Positions 42,735-50,494 of a DNA stretch of 64,000 nucleotides are shown one piece after another. A program made the translations under genes and the position numbers. Origin of the DNA: Burkholderia sp. Ac-20365 (GTDB taxonomy: Bacteria > Pseudomonadota > Gammaproteobacteria > Burkholderiales > Burkholderiaceae); assembly GCF_017104715.1 (NCBI RefSeq), contig NZ_JAAGPI010000004.1, forward strand, positions 248,001 through 312,000, written 5' to 3'. How positions within the stretch are numbered: the stretch's first letter is position 1; each line of letters starts with the position of its first letter. Under the pieces are notes generated by a model, which saw only the letters and a list, made by a program, of their open reading frames with translations, was not told the origin of the DNA and did not search any database.

Positions 42735-43094
42735 ATGAAGAAAATCCTTTTCGTTACAACTCTCGTGGTTTCTGGCATTGGCAGCGCCCACGCAGCGCCG
42801 CCGTCAACCTTCAACGCGACCAACTACTTCACCTGCGCGGCACACAGCCTGAACGATGTCGAAATCGCGAAGAAGGCAGACCGCGAGGGGCAATCAGCTG
42901 AGACATTCCTCAACGAGTACTACCATCAGCCCCGCGCTATCGACGTAAAGCTCACAAGGCTCGCTTCGGATGCGATCGGGATGGGCTTCCTGAAGACGGC
43001 CGGGGCCGAAGAGCGCCTTCGAGGCTTCCTGACGGGCGTCTGTTTCGAATCAGGCATCGACATCGAGCCGTCCGCACTGAAGAATGCTCCGTGA
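42735..43094 (+). CDS. Exported protein, 119 aa
   Basis: The signal peptide (MKKILFVTTLVVSGIGSAHA) is cleaved near residue 20. The mature part is a helical bundle with FTCAAHSLNDVEIAKKADRE and GVCFESGIDI (two cysteines), of Rap1a/DUF-type helical periplasmic shape. Its stop overlaps the frame of the next membrane gene. Confidence 0.55.
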   Translation: MKKILFVTTLVVSGIGSAHAAPPSTFNATNYFTCAAHSLNDVEIAKKADREGQSAETFLNEYYHQPRAIDVKLTRLASDAIGMGFLKTAGAEERLRGFLTGVCFESGIDIEPSALKNAP

Positions 43095-43116
43095 TAATCA
43101 ACCACTACAGGAACGG

Positions 43117-43281
43117 ATGATGGAACAGAACGACCGCCCAGTGCTGATGACTCTCAGTGAAATCGCCAGTCTTTGCCTGATCGTGGCGTCAGGAATTTGT
43201 GCGGGAATTGGGACGTCGAGCTTCTGGATCGGAGCGAGTGTGGTGTTGGGCCTCAAGGCGATCTACCAACCCCCGCGATGA
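43117..43281 (+). CDS. Small single-helix membrane protein, 54 aa
   Basis: ATGATG at 43117/43120 after AGGAACGG. One helix with glycine (about residues 13-36: IASLCLIVASGICAGIGTSS) and a short tail. Single-pass or re-entrant helix topology. Unknown family. Confidence 0.45.
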   Translation: MMEQNDRPVLMTLSEIASLCLIVASGICAGIGTSSFWIGASVVLGLKAIYQPPR

Positions 43282-43343
43282 TCGCTCGACGCCGGCGTGG
43301 ACGTTTCCATAGACCGGGAGCGGCAGACTGACAGGAGAAGGTG

Positions 43344-43889
43344 ATGCAGAAAGCCACGGGTTCCAGTATGCAAATAACCCGCCCGCTACGCGCCGCTGAG
43401 ACCGGACTGCTATCGATTGTCCTCGCAAATGTCGTCGAGACGCAGCAGGCTGGGGATGTGCCCCTCTCAGTTTTCTGTGTCGGGGATGTCCGCCAGTGGT
43501 TCCCAAGCCAGTCGGCGAAGCGCATTCTGGATCTGCTCGAATCAATTGCGCAGGTTCAGTGGTGGATGGACGCCTCGGAGGCTTCCAGTGACCCGAAGCC
43601 GATTTTCCGGCGCGTGATCGAGAAAGGAGCGGCGTTCGTCGTCGAAGTGGACAGGCGCTATATCGCACAACGCGAAGCTGAGAAGGTCGATTCGAGGCAC
43701 CATCTTCCCGAGATGCTTGGACTGACCGAATCGGTGGCGATCGAAGCGCTGGCCAAGCGCGGACTCGCAGTGCGCATCCTGTTGCGCGACGGCCAGAGGA
43801 CTTCGCCGTTCCAGACTGCCGATATTCGCCGCGACCGCGCGAACCTGAACGTCGAGCTGGGGCAGGTTGTCGCGGCGTTCATCGGCTAG
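43344..43889 (+). CDS. Hypothetical soluble protein, 181 aa
   Basis: AGGAGAAGGTG precedes the ATG (a GTG just before is in frame too). It has a helical N-terminus (RPLRAAETGLLSIVLANVVE), a middle tryptophan-rich segment (QVQWWMDASEA) and a C-terminal helical-strand region with VVEVDRRYIAQREAEKV. I see no catalytic motif. Confidence 0.5.
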   Translation: MQKATGSSMQITRPLRAAETGLLSIVLANVVETQQAGDVPLSVFCVGDVRQWFPSQSAKRILDLLESIAQVQWWMDASEASSDPKPIFRRVIEKGAAFVVEVDRRYIAQREAEKVDSRHHLPEMLGLTESVAIEALAKRGLAVRILLRDGQRTSPFQTADIRRDRANLNVELGQVVAAFIG

Positions 43890-43953
43890 CTGGCGACACA
43901 TCTAAATCCGGCCAACATAACGAATGCCTGAAGATCAGGCAGGGTGTGCAAGC

Positions 43954-44511
43954 ATGAACAGAAACTATCTCGTGACGGGCGCTATCGGCTCGGGGAAAAG
44001 CACCATTGCTCGCGCCTTGGCGGCAACCCTGGGCGAATCGATCGCTGTGTTTGACCACCAGACGCAGGACATTCCACGGCGGGTTTCTGCTGCCGTGGTC
44101 ATTCTGGACGAAGCGCACGTTGATCTCCTCCTGGTGAGGTTGAGCGGGTTGGAGTTATCGATGTCCGAAGGCACGCGCCTCGTCTTTGTCTCGCGGGACG
44201 TCGCCAGCGTGCCGGCGGAAATCCTTGGCTTGATGGAAAGGGAAGGCGGCTTTCATCACATTCAGACGGGGCTCGTGAACAGACTGGCGGCAGAAGTGGA
44301 GATCGTGCCGATCAGTTCTTCTGCTGCGATGTGGGAACGGCTTCTCGACGCGATGGGCGAGCAGAAACGCGAGCGCGCTGTTGACCGCGTGCTCTCCGAG
44401 TTCTCGGCCGCAGTATCGGACGCAAACATATCCCCGATGGAGCGAGCTTCATTGAACGCGCGAATCGGCCTGCTCGCCAGCGCCGTACGCCGACCAGTAC
44501 AGACGAGCTGA
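43954..44511 (+). CDS. P-loop ATPase-like protein, paired with an FtsK-gamma-like protein
   Basis: The Walker A loop GAIGSGKST sits at residues 9-17, and a hydrophobic strand ending in VVILDEAHVD (about 55-64) supplies a Walker B with DEAH. GREGGFHHIQTG is a possible sensor region; the C-terminal 60 residues are helical. The start is taken at 43954 because AGGGTGTGC lies before it and the P-loop then falls at the usual distance; 43924 has no ribosome site. The stop overlaps the next start (TGATG), so it is translated together with the FtsK-gamma-like protein. Function is not known, but a NTP-driven DNA transaction is plausible. Confidence 0.65.
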   Translation: MNRNYLVTGAIGSGKSTIARALAATLGESIAVFDHQTQDIPRRVSAAVVILDEAHVDLLLVRLSGLELSMSEGTRLVFVSRDVASVPAEILGLMEREGGFHHIQTGLVNRLAAEVEIVPISSSAAMWERLLDAMGEQKRERAVDRVLSEFSAAVSDANISPMERASLNARIGLLASAVRRPVQTS

Positions 44512-44729
44512 TGACACACATGGGAATTCTCGAGCGCGCGGCCGTGGTGCCGCTGACGGAGCAGGAACTAGCGGAAGCCGATCGCATTATCGCGTTCGAC
44601 GGGCTGTGCATTGCCCACATCCAGAGGAAGCTGCGAATCGGATGGAATCGCGCGGCGGATCTCGCCGAAGCGGTCGTCGGCTTCGATGCGCTTCCCGAGG
44701 TCGCACAGCTTCGGTATTCGCGTCGCTGA
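44511..44729 (+). CDS. FtsK-gamma-like winged-helix protein, 72 aa
   Basis: The stop of the P-loop gene overlaps this start. Residues 20-55 (LAEADRIIAFDGLCIAHIQR, then KLRIGWNRAADLAEAV) match the FtsK gamma signature: (L/I)QRxxxIGxNRAAxLxE. It is a stand-alone gamma-like domain of 72 residues. In FtsK the gamma domain reads KOPS sites and activates the recombinase XerCD. Here it sits beside a separate P-loop protein, as if the motor and DNA-reading parts were split. Confidence 0.65.
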   Translation: MTHMGILERAAVVPLTEQELAEADRIIAFDGLCIAHIQRKLRIGWNRAADLAEAVVGFDALPEVAQLRYSRR

Positions 44730-44830
44730 CCCTACCTTTGCGCACACGGTCCCGGGTCATCGACGCACCAGATACACGGTAGAGGGACGGCGAAAGGCGA
44801 ACTATCCGCTTTCCCGCGCGCCAATAGCGC

Positions 44831-45073
44831 TCACGCGTCGCCTTGCCTGCACCCTTGACGGTGGAAAATACGACTCCCTGGCTTTCCGGGATAGGCCCCG
44901 CATTCGCACGTTGCTTTGAGACGCTCTGCCATAGTCGATTCTTGCGGGCAGGGATTGGGGACATTGCATCTGCCCACGGCGCACCAGCCACACCAGCACT
45001 TTTTCTCGGGAGACAGCGAGCCAAGGTAGTGCAACTCGCTCTCTTGCTCCTCATTGAAATACGAGCCAGACAT
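44831..45073 (-). CDS. Cysteine-rich small protein, 80 aa
   Basis: On the minus strand, ATG at 45073 after GGGGAATGG. The protein has KKCWCGWCAVGRCNVPNPC and later TCECGAYPG and QGCRQGD, giving seven or more cysteines in CxxC-like spacing, which may bind zinc or form disulfides. It reads MSGSYFNEEQESELHYLGSL at the start. There is no homologue that I recognise. It faces away from the 45343 lipoprotein across a structured spacer. Confidence 0.45.
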   Translation of the reverse strand: MSGSYFNEEQESELHYLGSLSPEKKCWCGWCAVGRCNVPNPCPQESTMAERLKATCECGAYPGKPGSRIFHRQGCRQGDA

Positions 45074-45124
45074 ATCAACCATTCCCCGTGAATTTCCGTC
45101 CGGTCAGTGTATGTCAGTACCCTG

Positions 45125-45207
45125 GGATTCAAACCGGAATCCGGATACCACGGTGAACAACACCGTCCGTCCGACTCTAAGTCGGTGCGGTTGCACACAC
45201 AACCGCA
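45125..45207 (+). ncRNA. Cluster of four perfect hairpins (candidate structured RNA)
   Basis: Four closely packed perfect stem-loops follow one another: GGATTC/GAATCC (45125-45142), ACGGTG/CACCGT (45150-45166), CCGAC/GTCGG (45171-45185) and TGCGGTTG/CAACCGCA (45186-45207), with loops of six, five, five and six bases. A further stem GCCCTC/GAGGGC lies at 45299-45318. The spacer is 269 bases between divergent genes. The cluster could be an untranslated-region structure, a small RNA or a recombination site; strand is not known. Confidence 0.4.
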
Positions 45208-45342
45208 ATTGTCGTGATACGGGGTTGTCCCAACGGAAGCTTTCAGTTCGATCAACTATTTTTCATTTTGGTAGGGCTTTCCGACGCTTTGCGTGATAGC
45301 CCTCACTCCTGCGAGGGCCGCAGGCTGACTCGGAGCGAAAAA

Positions 45343-46389
45343 ATGAAAAAGAAAACGGCGGCAGGAGAGTGCCGCGGTCTGGCGCGGCTGGCTGCACTAG
45401 CGACGTGCGTTGGCGCGCTCAGCCTGGCGGGTTGCTCGTCTACCATTCTCCCGACATCGAATACGATCGACGTCGCGGAAGTCGCGAAGGTGCAGTCTGA
45501 AGTAAAGCGACAGGTCGGGGACTATCTTCTGTACACCCACGAACACCGGCTAAAAACGGCGTCCGCTGCGAAGCAGGCGGCGGGTGCAGGGGGCAAGAAC
45601 GCCGGTGGTGAGTGCGTGAAAGGCATGATCGACTTCCAGATCGACACTCTCAAGCTGGAACTCAAGACGACGCTCACAAACGACACCACAACAACACTGA
45701 AACTTCCGATAGTGGCGAGCGTGGCAACGTTTGGACCGTCGTTTGACGGTACGAAAAAGAGCGAGAACACCCAGACGATCACGTTCTACGAATACCCGGT
45801 TCCAGACGGCTATTATCCCAGCCTGTTCAAGAAGGAGGCATTTGAGAACCGTCAAGCCGGCGCCGCGATATCGACGCTGCTCATCGCCCTTCATCAGGGG
45901 CTTGTCAGCGCGCGAGAATCAACGCCGTGCCTGTCCGGCCTCGACTACACGACGAACGAGCAGAAGAACGAGAATACCTACGTCATCGGGCTGACGATTA
46001 CCAACACGACTAAGCCTGGCTTTACGGTGGGTGTCGGTCCCGTCACTTTTGTCGACGCTTCGCATGATCGCACTGTCGTGAACGACAACACCCTCACGGT
46101 CACCTTCAGGCAGATCGATCTCGATACGCTCCCGAGAGTTTCGCCAAAGGCCGTTTCCCATCAGTTCCCCGTGGTCGTGTATTCGGCTCACCACGCCTTG
46201 GCAGTCAAGCCTGGCCAGGGGTTCCTCGACGCGCTGGAAGTCAGCAGCGATCCGGTTCCGGCGGCGGCCTCGCGTGGCAGGAAAGTAGCGACTCCGGCGG
46301 CACCGGAGAAGCAAGTCTTCACTCTTTGCCGGGACGACAACTACTTCACCTACTGGTGTGTGAACAAGAACGAGAAGGTCGGATTCTGA
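45343..46389 (+). CDS. Lipoprotein, 348 aa
   Basis: The signal ends in the lipobox LAGC (ALSLAGCSST) at about residue 32. A helical segment (VAKVQSEVKRQVGDYLLYTH) follows, then a long beta-rich body with threonine- and asparagine-rich strands (TLKLELKTTLTNDTTTTLKL; ENTYVIGLTITNTTKPGF). C-terminal cysteines (LCRDDNYFTYWCV) suggest a terminal disulfide. GGAGCGAAAAA precedes the ATG. It is the largest of the six lipoproteins here, and its family is unknown. Confidence 0.6.
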   Translation: MKKKTAAGECRGLARLAALATCVGALSLAGCSSTILPTSNTIDVAEVAKVQSEVKRQVGDYLLYTHEHRLKTASAAKQAAGAGGKNAGGECVKGMIDFQIDTLKLELKTTLTNDTTTTLKLPIVASVATFGPSFDGTKKSENTQTITFYEYPVPDGYYPSLFKKEAFENRQAGAAISTLLIALHQGLVSARESTPCLSGLDYTTNEQKNENTYVIGLTITNTTKPGFTVGVGPVTFVDASHDRTVVNDNTLTVTFRQIDLDTLPRVSPKAVSHQFPVVVYSAHHALAVKPGQGFLDALEVSSDPVPAAASRGRKVATPAAPEKQVFTLCRDDNYFTYWCVNKNEKVGF

Positions 46390-46491
46390 CAGAGGAGATC
46401 GCGGCCCGATCTATCTGAACACGCGTGCGGCGGTTTGGGCCGCAGAAAGGTCCGGTGAACAAGGCAGCAGGAGTGTGTAAAGGGGACGACG

Positions 46492-46959
46492 ATGTCTACG
46501 AGAATTGTGTGGCTGCGCAAATCCGTACTTGCACTTTGTGTGGTCTCGATCGCTGGATGCTCAATGAATCAGGTCGATGCCGGTCCGCAGGTAAAGGTGT
46601 CGCAGGTATTCGTTCCGCCCGTCAGACACGGCGCTGGCACGGACGACGTGGCGACTCGATCGCTGGTGGCTGCGTTCAAGGGGGCTGGCTTCTCCGCTGT
46701 ATCGATCGCGGATCCCAAAGCTCCTCCGCCTAACACAGATCCCGCAATCTATGTGTCGGCCACTTCGGGTAGTGATGGCGATGATGAATGCCTTCAGGCG
46801 TTCGTAGAGGTGAGGCGTCTTCCTCAAGACCCCAACGAAGTCCATTTCGAGTGGCATCAGGCTGCGAAAGTGCCGGGTTTCTCTCCGTACACACGCGACG
46901 GCTGCTCGGCCGCGTTTGTCACAGGTCTTAAAGGTGAACTCGCAAAGCGGAAACTGTGA
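46492..46959 (+). CDS. Lipoprotein, 155 aa
   Basis: The signal ends in IAGC (SIAGCSMNQ) at about residue 22; AAAGGGGACGACG precedes the ATG. The mature domain is alpha/beta with VKVSQVFVPPV, FKGAGFSAVSIADP and IYVSATSGSDG, with a conserved-looking C-terminal CSAAFVTGLKGEL. It lies 102 bases after the large lipoprotein. Confidence 0.55.
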   Translation: MSTRIVWLRKSVLALCVVSIAGCSMNQVDAGPQVKVSQVFVPPVRHGAGTDDVATRSLVAAFKGAGFSAVSIADPKAPPPNTDPAIYVSATSGSDGDDECLQAFVEVRRLPQDPNEVHFEWHQAAKVPGFSPYTRDGCSAAFVTGLKGELAKRKL

Positions 46960-47101
46960 GAAAGAGGCGCTGCTTGGCTAGTGTCCGGGCAGGTGCAATT
47001 AAGCGGTTGCTATGCCGGCGTAGTTGTGTACTCTTAAATCGCTTTCGTTTCGAAAGGAAGGTGGAAGGGTGAGGGACTGAGATCGCCGAAGGAGAAGAGC
47101 A

Positions 47102-47596
47102 ATGAGGTTGGTCGTCACAATTGCGCTGGCAACCGTGCTGCTGGCCGCCTGCGCTGGGCGAAATGGAGACTTGACCGCCGAGTATCACCCGTACTGCGTG
47201 GGTGATGAAGATATACCCGGCGTGCCATATACCCGCAAGGCAGTAAATACTGCCAGTCAAGTCGAATACACCCTCACATACAACGTAAAAATGCGAGCCA
47301 ATCTTTGTGAAAATCGAATGTGCGGATGTTGCGCGTGTTCGTACCGATGCGACATTCCTGTTACCGAGGTCACGCTTCACCGTGACTTAGCTATAAAGCG
47401 CGCGAACACCCCGGTTGTGCATGATGAAATGACGCAGGTGGTTAGACCGCCGCACCAAGAGTCGCTATCGGGTAAGTGCGCGGGTCGCTCGAGACCGAGC
47501 GCTTACCTGACTCATGAATTAGCGACCTACGACAGATATAGGCAGGTAATCGATAAAGACATCGCTGAACTCAGGGCCAAATATCCCGATCTCTAG
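47102..47596 (+). CDS. Cysteine-rich lipoprotein, 164 aa
   Basis: GGAGAAGAGCA precedes the ATG. The lipobox is LAAC (VLLAACAGRNG). A cluster of cysteines (ENRMCGCCACSYRC) in the middle is striking and may bind metal or form several disulfides. The C-terminus is helical and charged (DKDIAELRAKYPDL). Its end overlaps the end of a minus-strand gene by four bases. Confidence 0.55.
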   Translation: MRLVVTIALATVLLAACAGRNGDLTAEYHPYCVGDEDIPGVPYTRKAVNTASQVEYTLTYNVKMRANLCENRMCGCCACSYRCDIPVTEVTLHRDLAIKRANTPVVHDEMTQVVRPPHQESLSGKCAGRSRPSAYLTHELATYDRYRQVIDKDIAELRAKYPDL

Positions 47597-48171
47597 GCGA
47601 CGCTGAAGTGCTTGGTGGAACTAACCCCGGGGAGAGGACCGCCGGGGCCGTTCGCGTCGGTTATGTTTGTCGTGACCCCGAGGCAGCCTCGCCCTAGGCT
47701 GAACAGCTTGTTCTCTACGTGCATTACCCATTCCTCAAACCGGTCGTCCTGCTTCGTGAGTTCATATGCGGGCAAGCCGCGTGTCACCGACGAGCGTTGC
47801 AGCAAATAGGCGTCGTGCTCGGCTGTGCCAAGTGTCTGAGCAGATCCCGGGAAAGGGACACCTCTTGAGATCGAAACAACGAGCGGTTGTTCTCGTGCTT
47901 TTCCGGCCAACAAAAAAGCCTCCGGTTCATCTCTCGGGCAGTGGACGCGTACAAGTGGGCGGTACCCCAGCAAGGTCTCTGCGATCTCGAATCTCCGTCG
48001 CGATGATATTGCGCGTCCGGCAGCCGTGAGTTCCTCACCACTCCGACGTTGGCGGCGCGCCACCGATCGGCGGCGCCTCGCTATTAAAACGACGTATGAC
48101 TGAATTTCCCGTTGGCACGGTCGATAAGAGGGGGGAGGGCCAAGGCGGCCCACAGCCAAACAGGAACTCAC
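47593..48171 (-). CDS. Hypothetical protein, up to 192 aa, start uncertain
   Basis: The C-terminal 150 residues (RFEIAETLLGYRPLVRVHCP, then AQTLGTAEHDAYLLQRSS and FEEWVMHVENKLF) look coding-like. The N-terminal 40 residues are less convincing and start with GTG at 48171, which overlaps the ribosome site of the divergent gene at 48173. A shorter start, such as an internal TTG, is possible. Unknown family. Confidence 0.4.
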   Translation of the reverse strand: MSSCLAVGRLGPPPSYRPCQREIQSYVVLIARRRRSVARRQRRSGEELTAAGRAISSRRRFEIAETLLGYRPLVRVHCPRDEPEAFLLAGKAREQPLVVSISRGVPFPGSAQTLGTAEHDAYLLQRSSVTRGLPAYELTKQDDRFEEWVMHVENKLFSLGRGCLGVTTNITDANGPGGPLPGVSSTKHFSVA

Positions 48172-48172
48172 C

Positions 48173-48577
48173 GTGAAAAAACGACGGACGATCAGGTTTC
48201 GCGTCGCGAGGATGACGCTGGTGACGCCGATTCTCTGCGCGGCAGGCTGCGCGGGGTTCGGTTGGACGATTTTCGACTCATTCGATTACGCACTGAAGTT
48301 TGCGGCGTTCGGCGGTGTGGGCGGGCTCGCGATGTCGCTTCTCTTTGTACGGTTCATTGTCCGCCCATCGCAGCGTGTGCTTGATTTCTCATTGGCGGCG
48401 ATTCTCGCGGTGGGCCTCCTGATGGCGTTCGGTGGCGTCGCGTGGATGACGGGCGATCTCCGGATGTTCGTGCACGGCACATATCCGTCTCTGCTGCTCG
48501 CGTGCCCGCTCCTCGGCGCACTCACCTTTATCAGATGGCGTCACGAGGACGTCGACACTGCCCGTATCTGTGAGTGA
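48173..48577 (+). CDS. Membrane protein with four helices, 134 aa
   Basis: GTG at 48173 follows CAGGAACTCACC. Four hydrophobic helices lie at about residues 14-32, 38-58, 68-88 and 100-118, with basic cytoplasmic ends. The gene ends overlapping the next start by a few bases. Unknown family. Confidence 0.55.
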   Translation: MKKRRTIRFRVARMTLVTPILCAAGCAGFGWTIFDSFDYALKFAAFGGVGGLAMSLLFVRFIVRPSQRVLDFSLAAILAVGLLMAFGGVAWMTGDLRMFVHGTYPSLLLACPLLGALTFIRWRHEDVDTARICE

Positions 48578-48938
48578 GAAGCCAACCGTGTTTCGACAAA
48601 TGCTGGCGAGCGCACGCGCGGGTGATGCGATGAAGGGAATCAAGGGCTTTCGCCTGCGTAGGCGCGAACGGCCAAAGACGACGGTCGGCGTTCCGCGGTT
48701 GCCCGAGCCGGCCTTCGACCGCGCCGCGCGCGATAGTGTCTGGTCGAAGGTGCAGGCCATGGGAGAAGAGTTCTTTTCGATGTCTGAGGACACCTACGGC
48801 GACTGGCTCAATGCTTTGCCGCGCGACGAATTTATCGAGTTCCTAGCGCTAATTCTCGACCTCGAAGAGAAAGGTCGGACCGCTCCGTCGGTATCAACCG
48901 CCGTGCGATGGCGCGGAGAACGTCACTTTGGAGCGTGA
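48570..48938 (+). CDS. Hypothetical protein, 122 aa
   Basis: GTG at 48570 overlaps the preceding stop. It has a basic N-terminal region (GFRLRRRERPKTTVGVPRLP) and an acidic helical C-terminal half (EEFFSMSEDTYGDWLNALPR). No motif is recognised. The stop is immediately followed by the next start. Confidence 0.45.
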   Translation: MSEKPTVFRQMLASARAGDAMKGIKGFRLRRRERPKTTVGVPRLPEPAFDRAARDSVWSKVQAMGEEFFSMSEDTYGDWLNALPRDEFIEFLALILDLEEKGRTAPSVSTAVRWRGERHFGA

Positions 48939-49607
48939 ATGGAACTGACACGTCAACACTACAAGCGGTTGCGCTTTTACTGGAGTGGCCGCGCGTCGGG
49001 CGGCGCGGGAATGACCGACGGTATCGATCTAGATCTCTCTGCGGGCGGTCTTGTCGAGCGGTTCGAGCGCCTCGGCTCAGGCGTGTGTTTTCGCATTACG
49101 CCAGCAGGTGAGCAGGAGCTTGCCGCCGAAAGCGCGCGCGAGGTTGAGCGTCGTCGTCCTCATCACGACCTTGGGGGACGTCTTTCAGCCTGGCTCAGAG
49201 ATCAGGGGCGGGTGACGTGGGAAAACATCGAACTCCTCGTCGACAGGGAGTCCGGCGGTAGGCAGGCGATCCGGCCCGACGTGTTCTCGTTGGCCTCGAC
49301 GTACGACGAAAAACGCATCAACCCCGCAGTGCACGAGGTAAAGGTCAGCCGCGCTGACTTTCTCGCCGATGTCGCCCGCGCCGAGAAGCGGGCGGGATAT
49401 GCGAAGGTTGCGGAGGTCTTGTATTACGCGGTTCCTGCCGGGATGGTCGACGTGTCGGAGGTTCCGCTCGAGTGCGGGCTGGTGATCGAGATAGAACCGA
49501 TGAAGTTCAAGATCGTGAAGCGCCCAAAGAAGCGTTCTGTCGCACTTACCACGCATCACTTCATGAATCTCATCCTGAAGCCGGGCAGCTTCACTCCAGC
49601 CTGGTAG
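48939..49607 (+). CDS. EVK-type nuclease-like protein
   Basis: The start codon directly follows the previous stop. The C-terminal half has the pattern IRPDVFSLAS (about residue 110), then INPAVHEVKVSRADFLADVA (about 127-146), AEKRAGYAKVAEVLYYAVPA and EVPLECGLVIEIEP. D...EVK with a following YYAVP strand is the PD-(D/E)XK pattern of MmcB-type proteins, which are linked with DNA repair. The N-terminus (about 1-90) is unlike them. A nuclease or DNA-binding function is plausible. Confidence 0.6.
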   Translation: MELTRQHYKRLRFYWSGRASGGAGMTDGIDLDLSAGGLVERFERLGSGVCFRITPAGEQELAAESAREVERRRPHHDLGGRLSAWLRDQGRVTWENIELLVDRESGGRQAIRPDVFSLASTYDEKRINPAVHEVKVSRADFLADVARAEKRAGYAKVAEVLYYAVPAGMVDVSEVPLECGLVIEIEPMKFKIVKRPKKRSVALTTHHFMNLILKPGSFTPAW

Positions 49608-49616
49608 GAGATGCAT

Positions 49617-49937
49617 ATGACTGACACCAACGAGATGCGGAACCGTCCACGATGTCAGCCGATCGCCAGCTTGGCTACGCGCAAGCGCCTGTACTGGCGA
49701 GAGGTCAGGGACGTGCTGGGCATACTCGCGTTCACCGGCCTCGTCGCGGCCGGCCTGTGCATCGCCGCTGTTCATTTCCTCGACGTGCCGTGGCTGAACG
49801 CGGCGCTACTCTGCGCTGCCATCATGGGTCCGCCTGTCTGGATGTTCTGGCCGGCATCTCCAAGCAAAGACGACATTGAGCGAGACCAGCAACTCCGACG
49901 GTCGGCAGGGATGCCTGACGACGTCGAGCCCGACTGA
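49617..49937 (+). CDS. Membrane protein, 106 aa
   Basis: AGGAG lies six bases before ATG at 49617 (an earlier ATG at 49611 is too close to the site). Two hydrophobic helices (about residues 34-54 and 59-77) are flanked by a basic N-terminus and an acidic C-terminal tail (SPSKDDIERDQQLRRSAGMP). Confidence 0.55.
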   Translation: MTDTNEMRNRPRCQPIASLATRKRLYWREVRDVLGILAFTGLVAAGLCIAAVHFLDVPWLNAALLCAAIMGPPVWMFWPASPSKDDIERDQQLRRSAGMPDDVEPD

Positions 49938-49947
49938 GGTTTAATCC

Positions 49948-50472
49948 ATGAGCATTAGTGCAATCATGTTCGTGCTGTTCAGGAACCCTCCGGCGGCCTT
50001 TCGCCTGCAGGAAATCGAAGAGAGGGTTTCGAATCGCACTGGTTTCCCCGTAGCGGATAGCAATGACAGGTACGACAAGCTTTGGCCCCTCGATGAGGCC
50101 GATCTGGTGGCCGACGTTGGTCAAGACGGTGTCCTGCACTACCGCGACCCGCCGCGCTATGCGAGATTGCCTGATGTTCCGCCGCTTGAGGGAAGGATGT
50201 ACAAGATTTCCTTCTCCTCCCGGTACTGGGACAGGGACATATCAGACGGACCGGCAATGCGGTACGCGCTGACCATTCTCACGCTTTTGGCTCAACACGA
50301 CGTCGAAGGCGTGTGGTACTGCAGCCACTACTATCAGGACGGGGCGGATATTGCCCCTTCGACGACTCAGTCAGCACTTCAGATGGTCATGGACTTCGTG
50401 GCAGTCGGGATGACGTCCAATGGCCGGCCGGTACGGTATATCCGTACCGACGTCGGCGTGATCGACATCTAG
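49948..50472 (+). CDS. Hypothetical protein, 174 aa
   Basis: It starts with MSISAIMFVLFRNPPAAFRL and continues with a mixed alpha/beta body. A YKISFSSRYWDRDISDGPAM segment and C-terminal DVGVIDI are distinctive. It could be an immunity-type or restriction-associated small protein, but no family is recognised. It is 11 bases from the previous gene. Confidence 0.5.
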   Translation: MSISAIMFVLFRNPPAAFRLQEIEERVSNRTGFPVADSNDRYDKLWPLDEADLVADVGQDGVLHYRDPPRYARLPDVPPLEGRMYKISFSSRYWDRDISDGPAMRYALTILTLLAQHDVEGVWYCSHYYQDGADIAPSTTQSALQMVMDFVAVGMTSNGRPVRYIRTDVGVIDI

Positions 50473-50494
50473 CGGCTGATCGCGCGGGCTACAA

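Noticed and set aside
45143..45230. A tRNA-like anticodon loop (CTCTAAG with a CTA triplet) in the hairpin cluster, suggesting a suppressor tRNA
   Set aside because: No acceptor stem pairs across it, the neighbouring stems are too long and lack D- and T-loop consensus, and there is no CCA end. The stem is better read as one of several hairpins.
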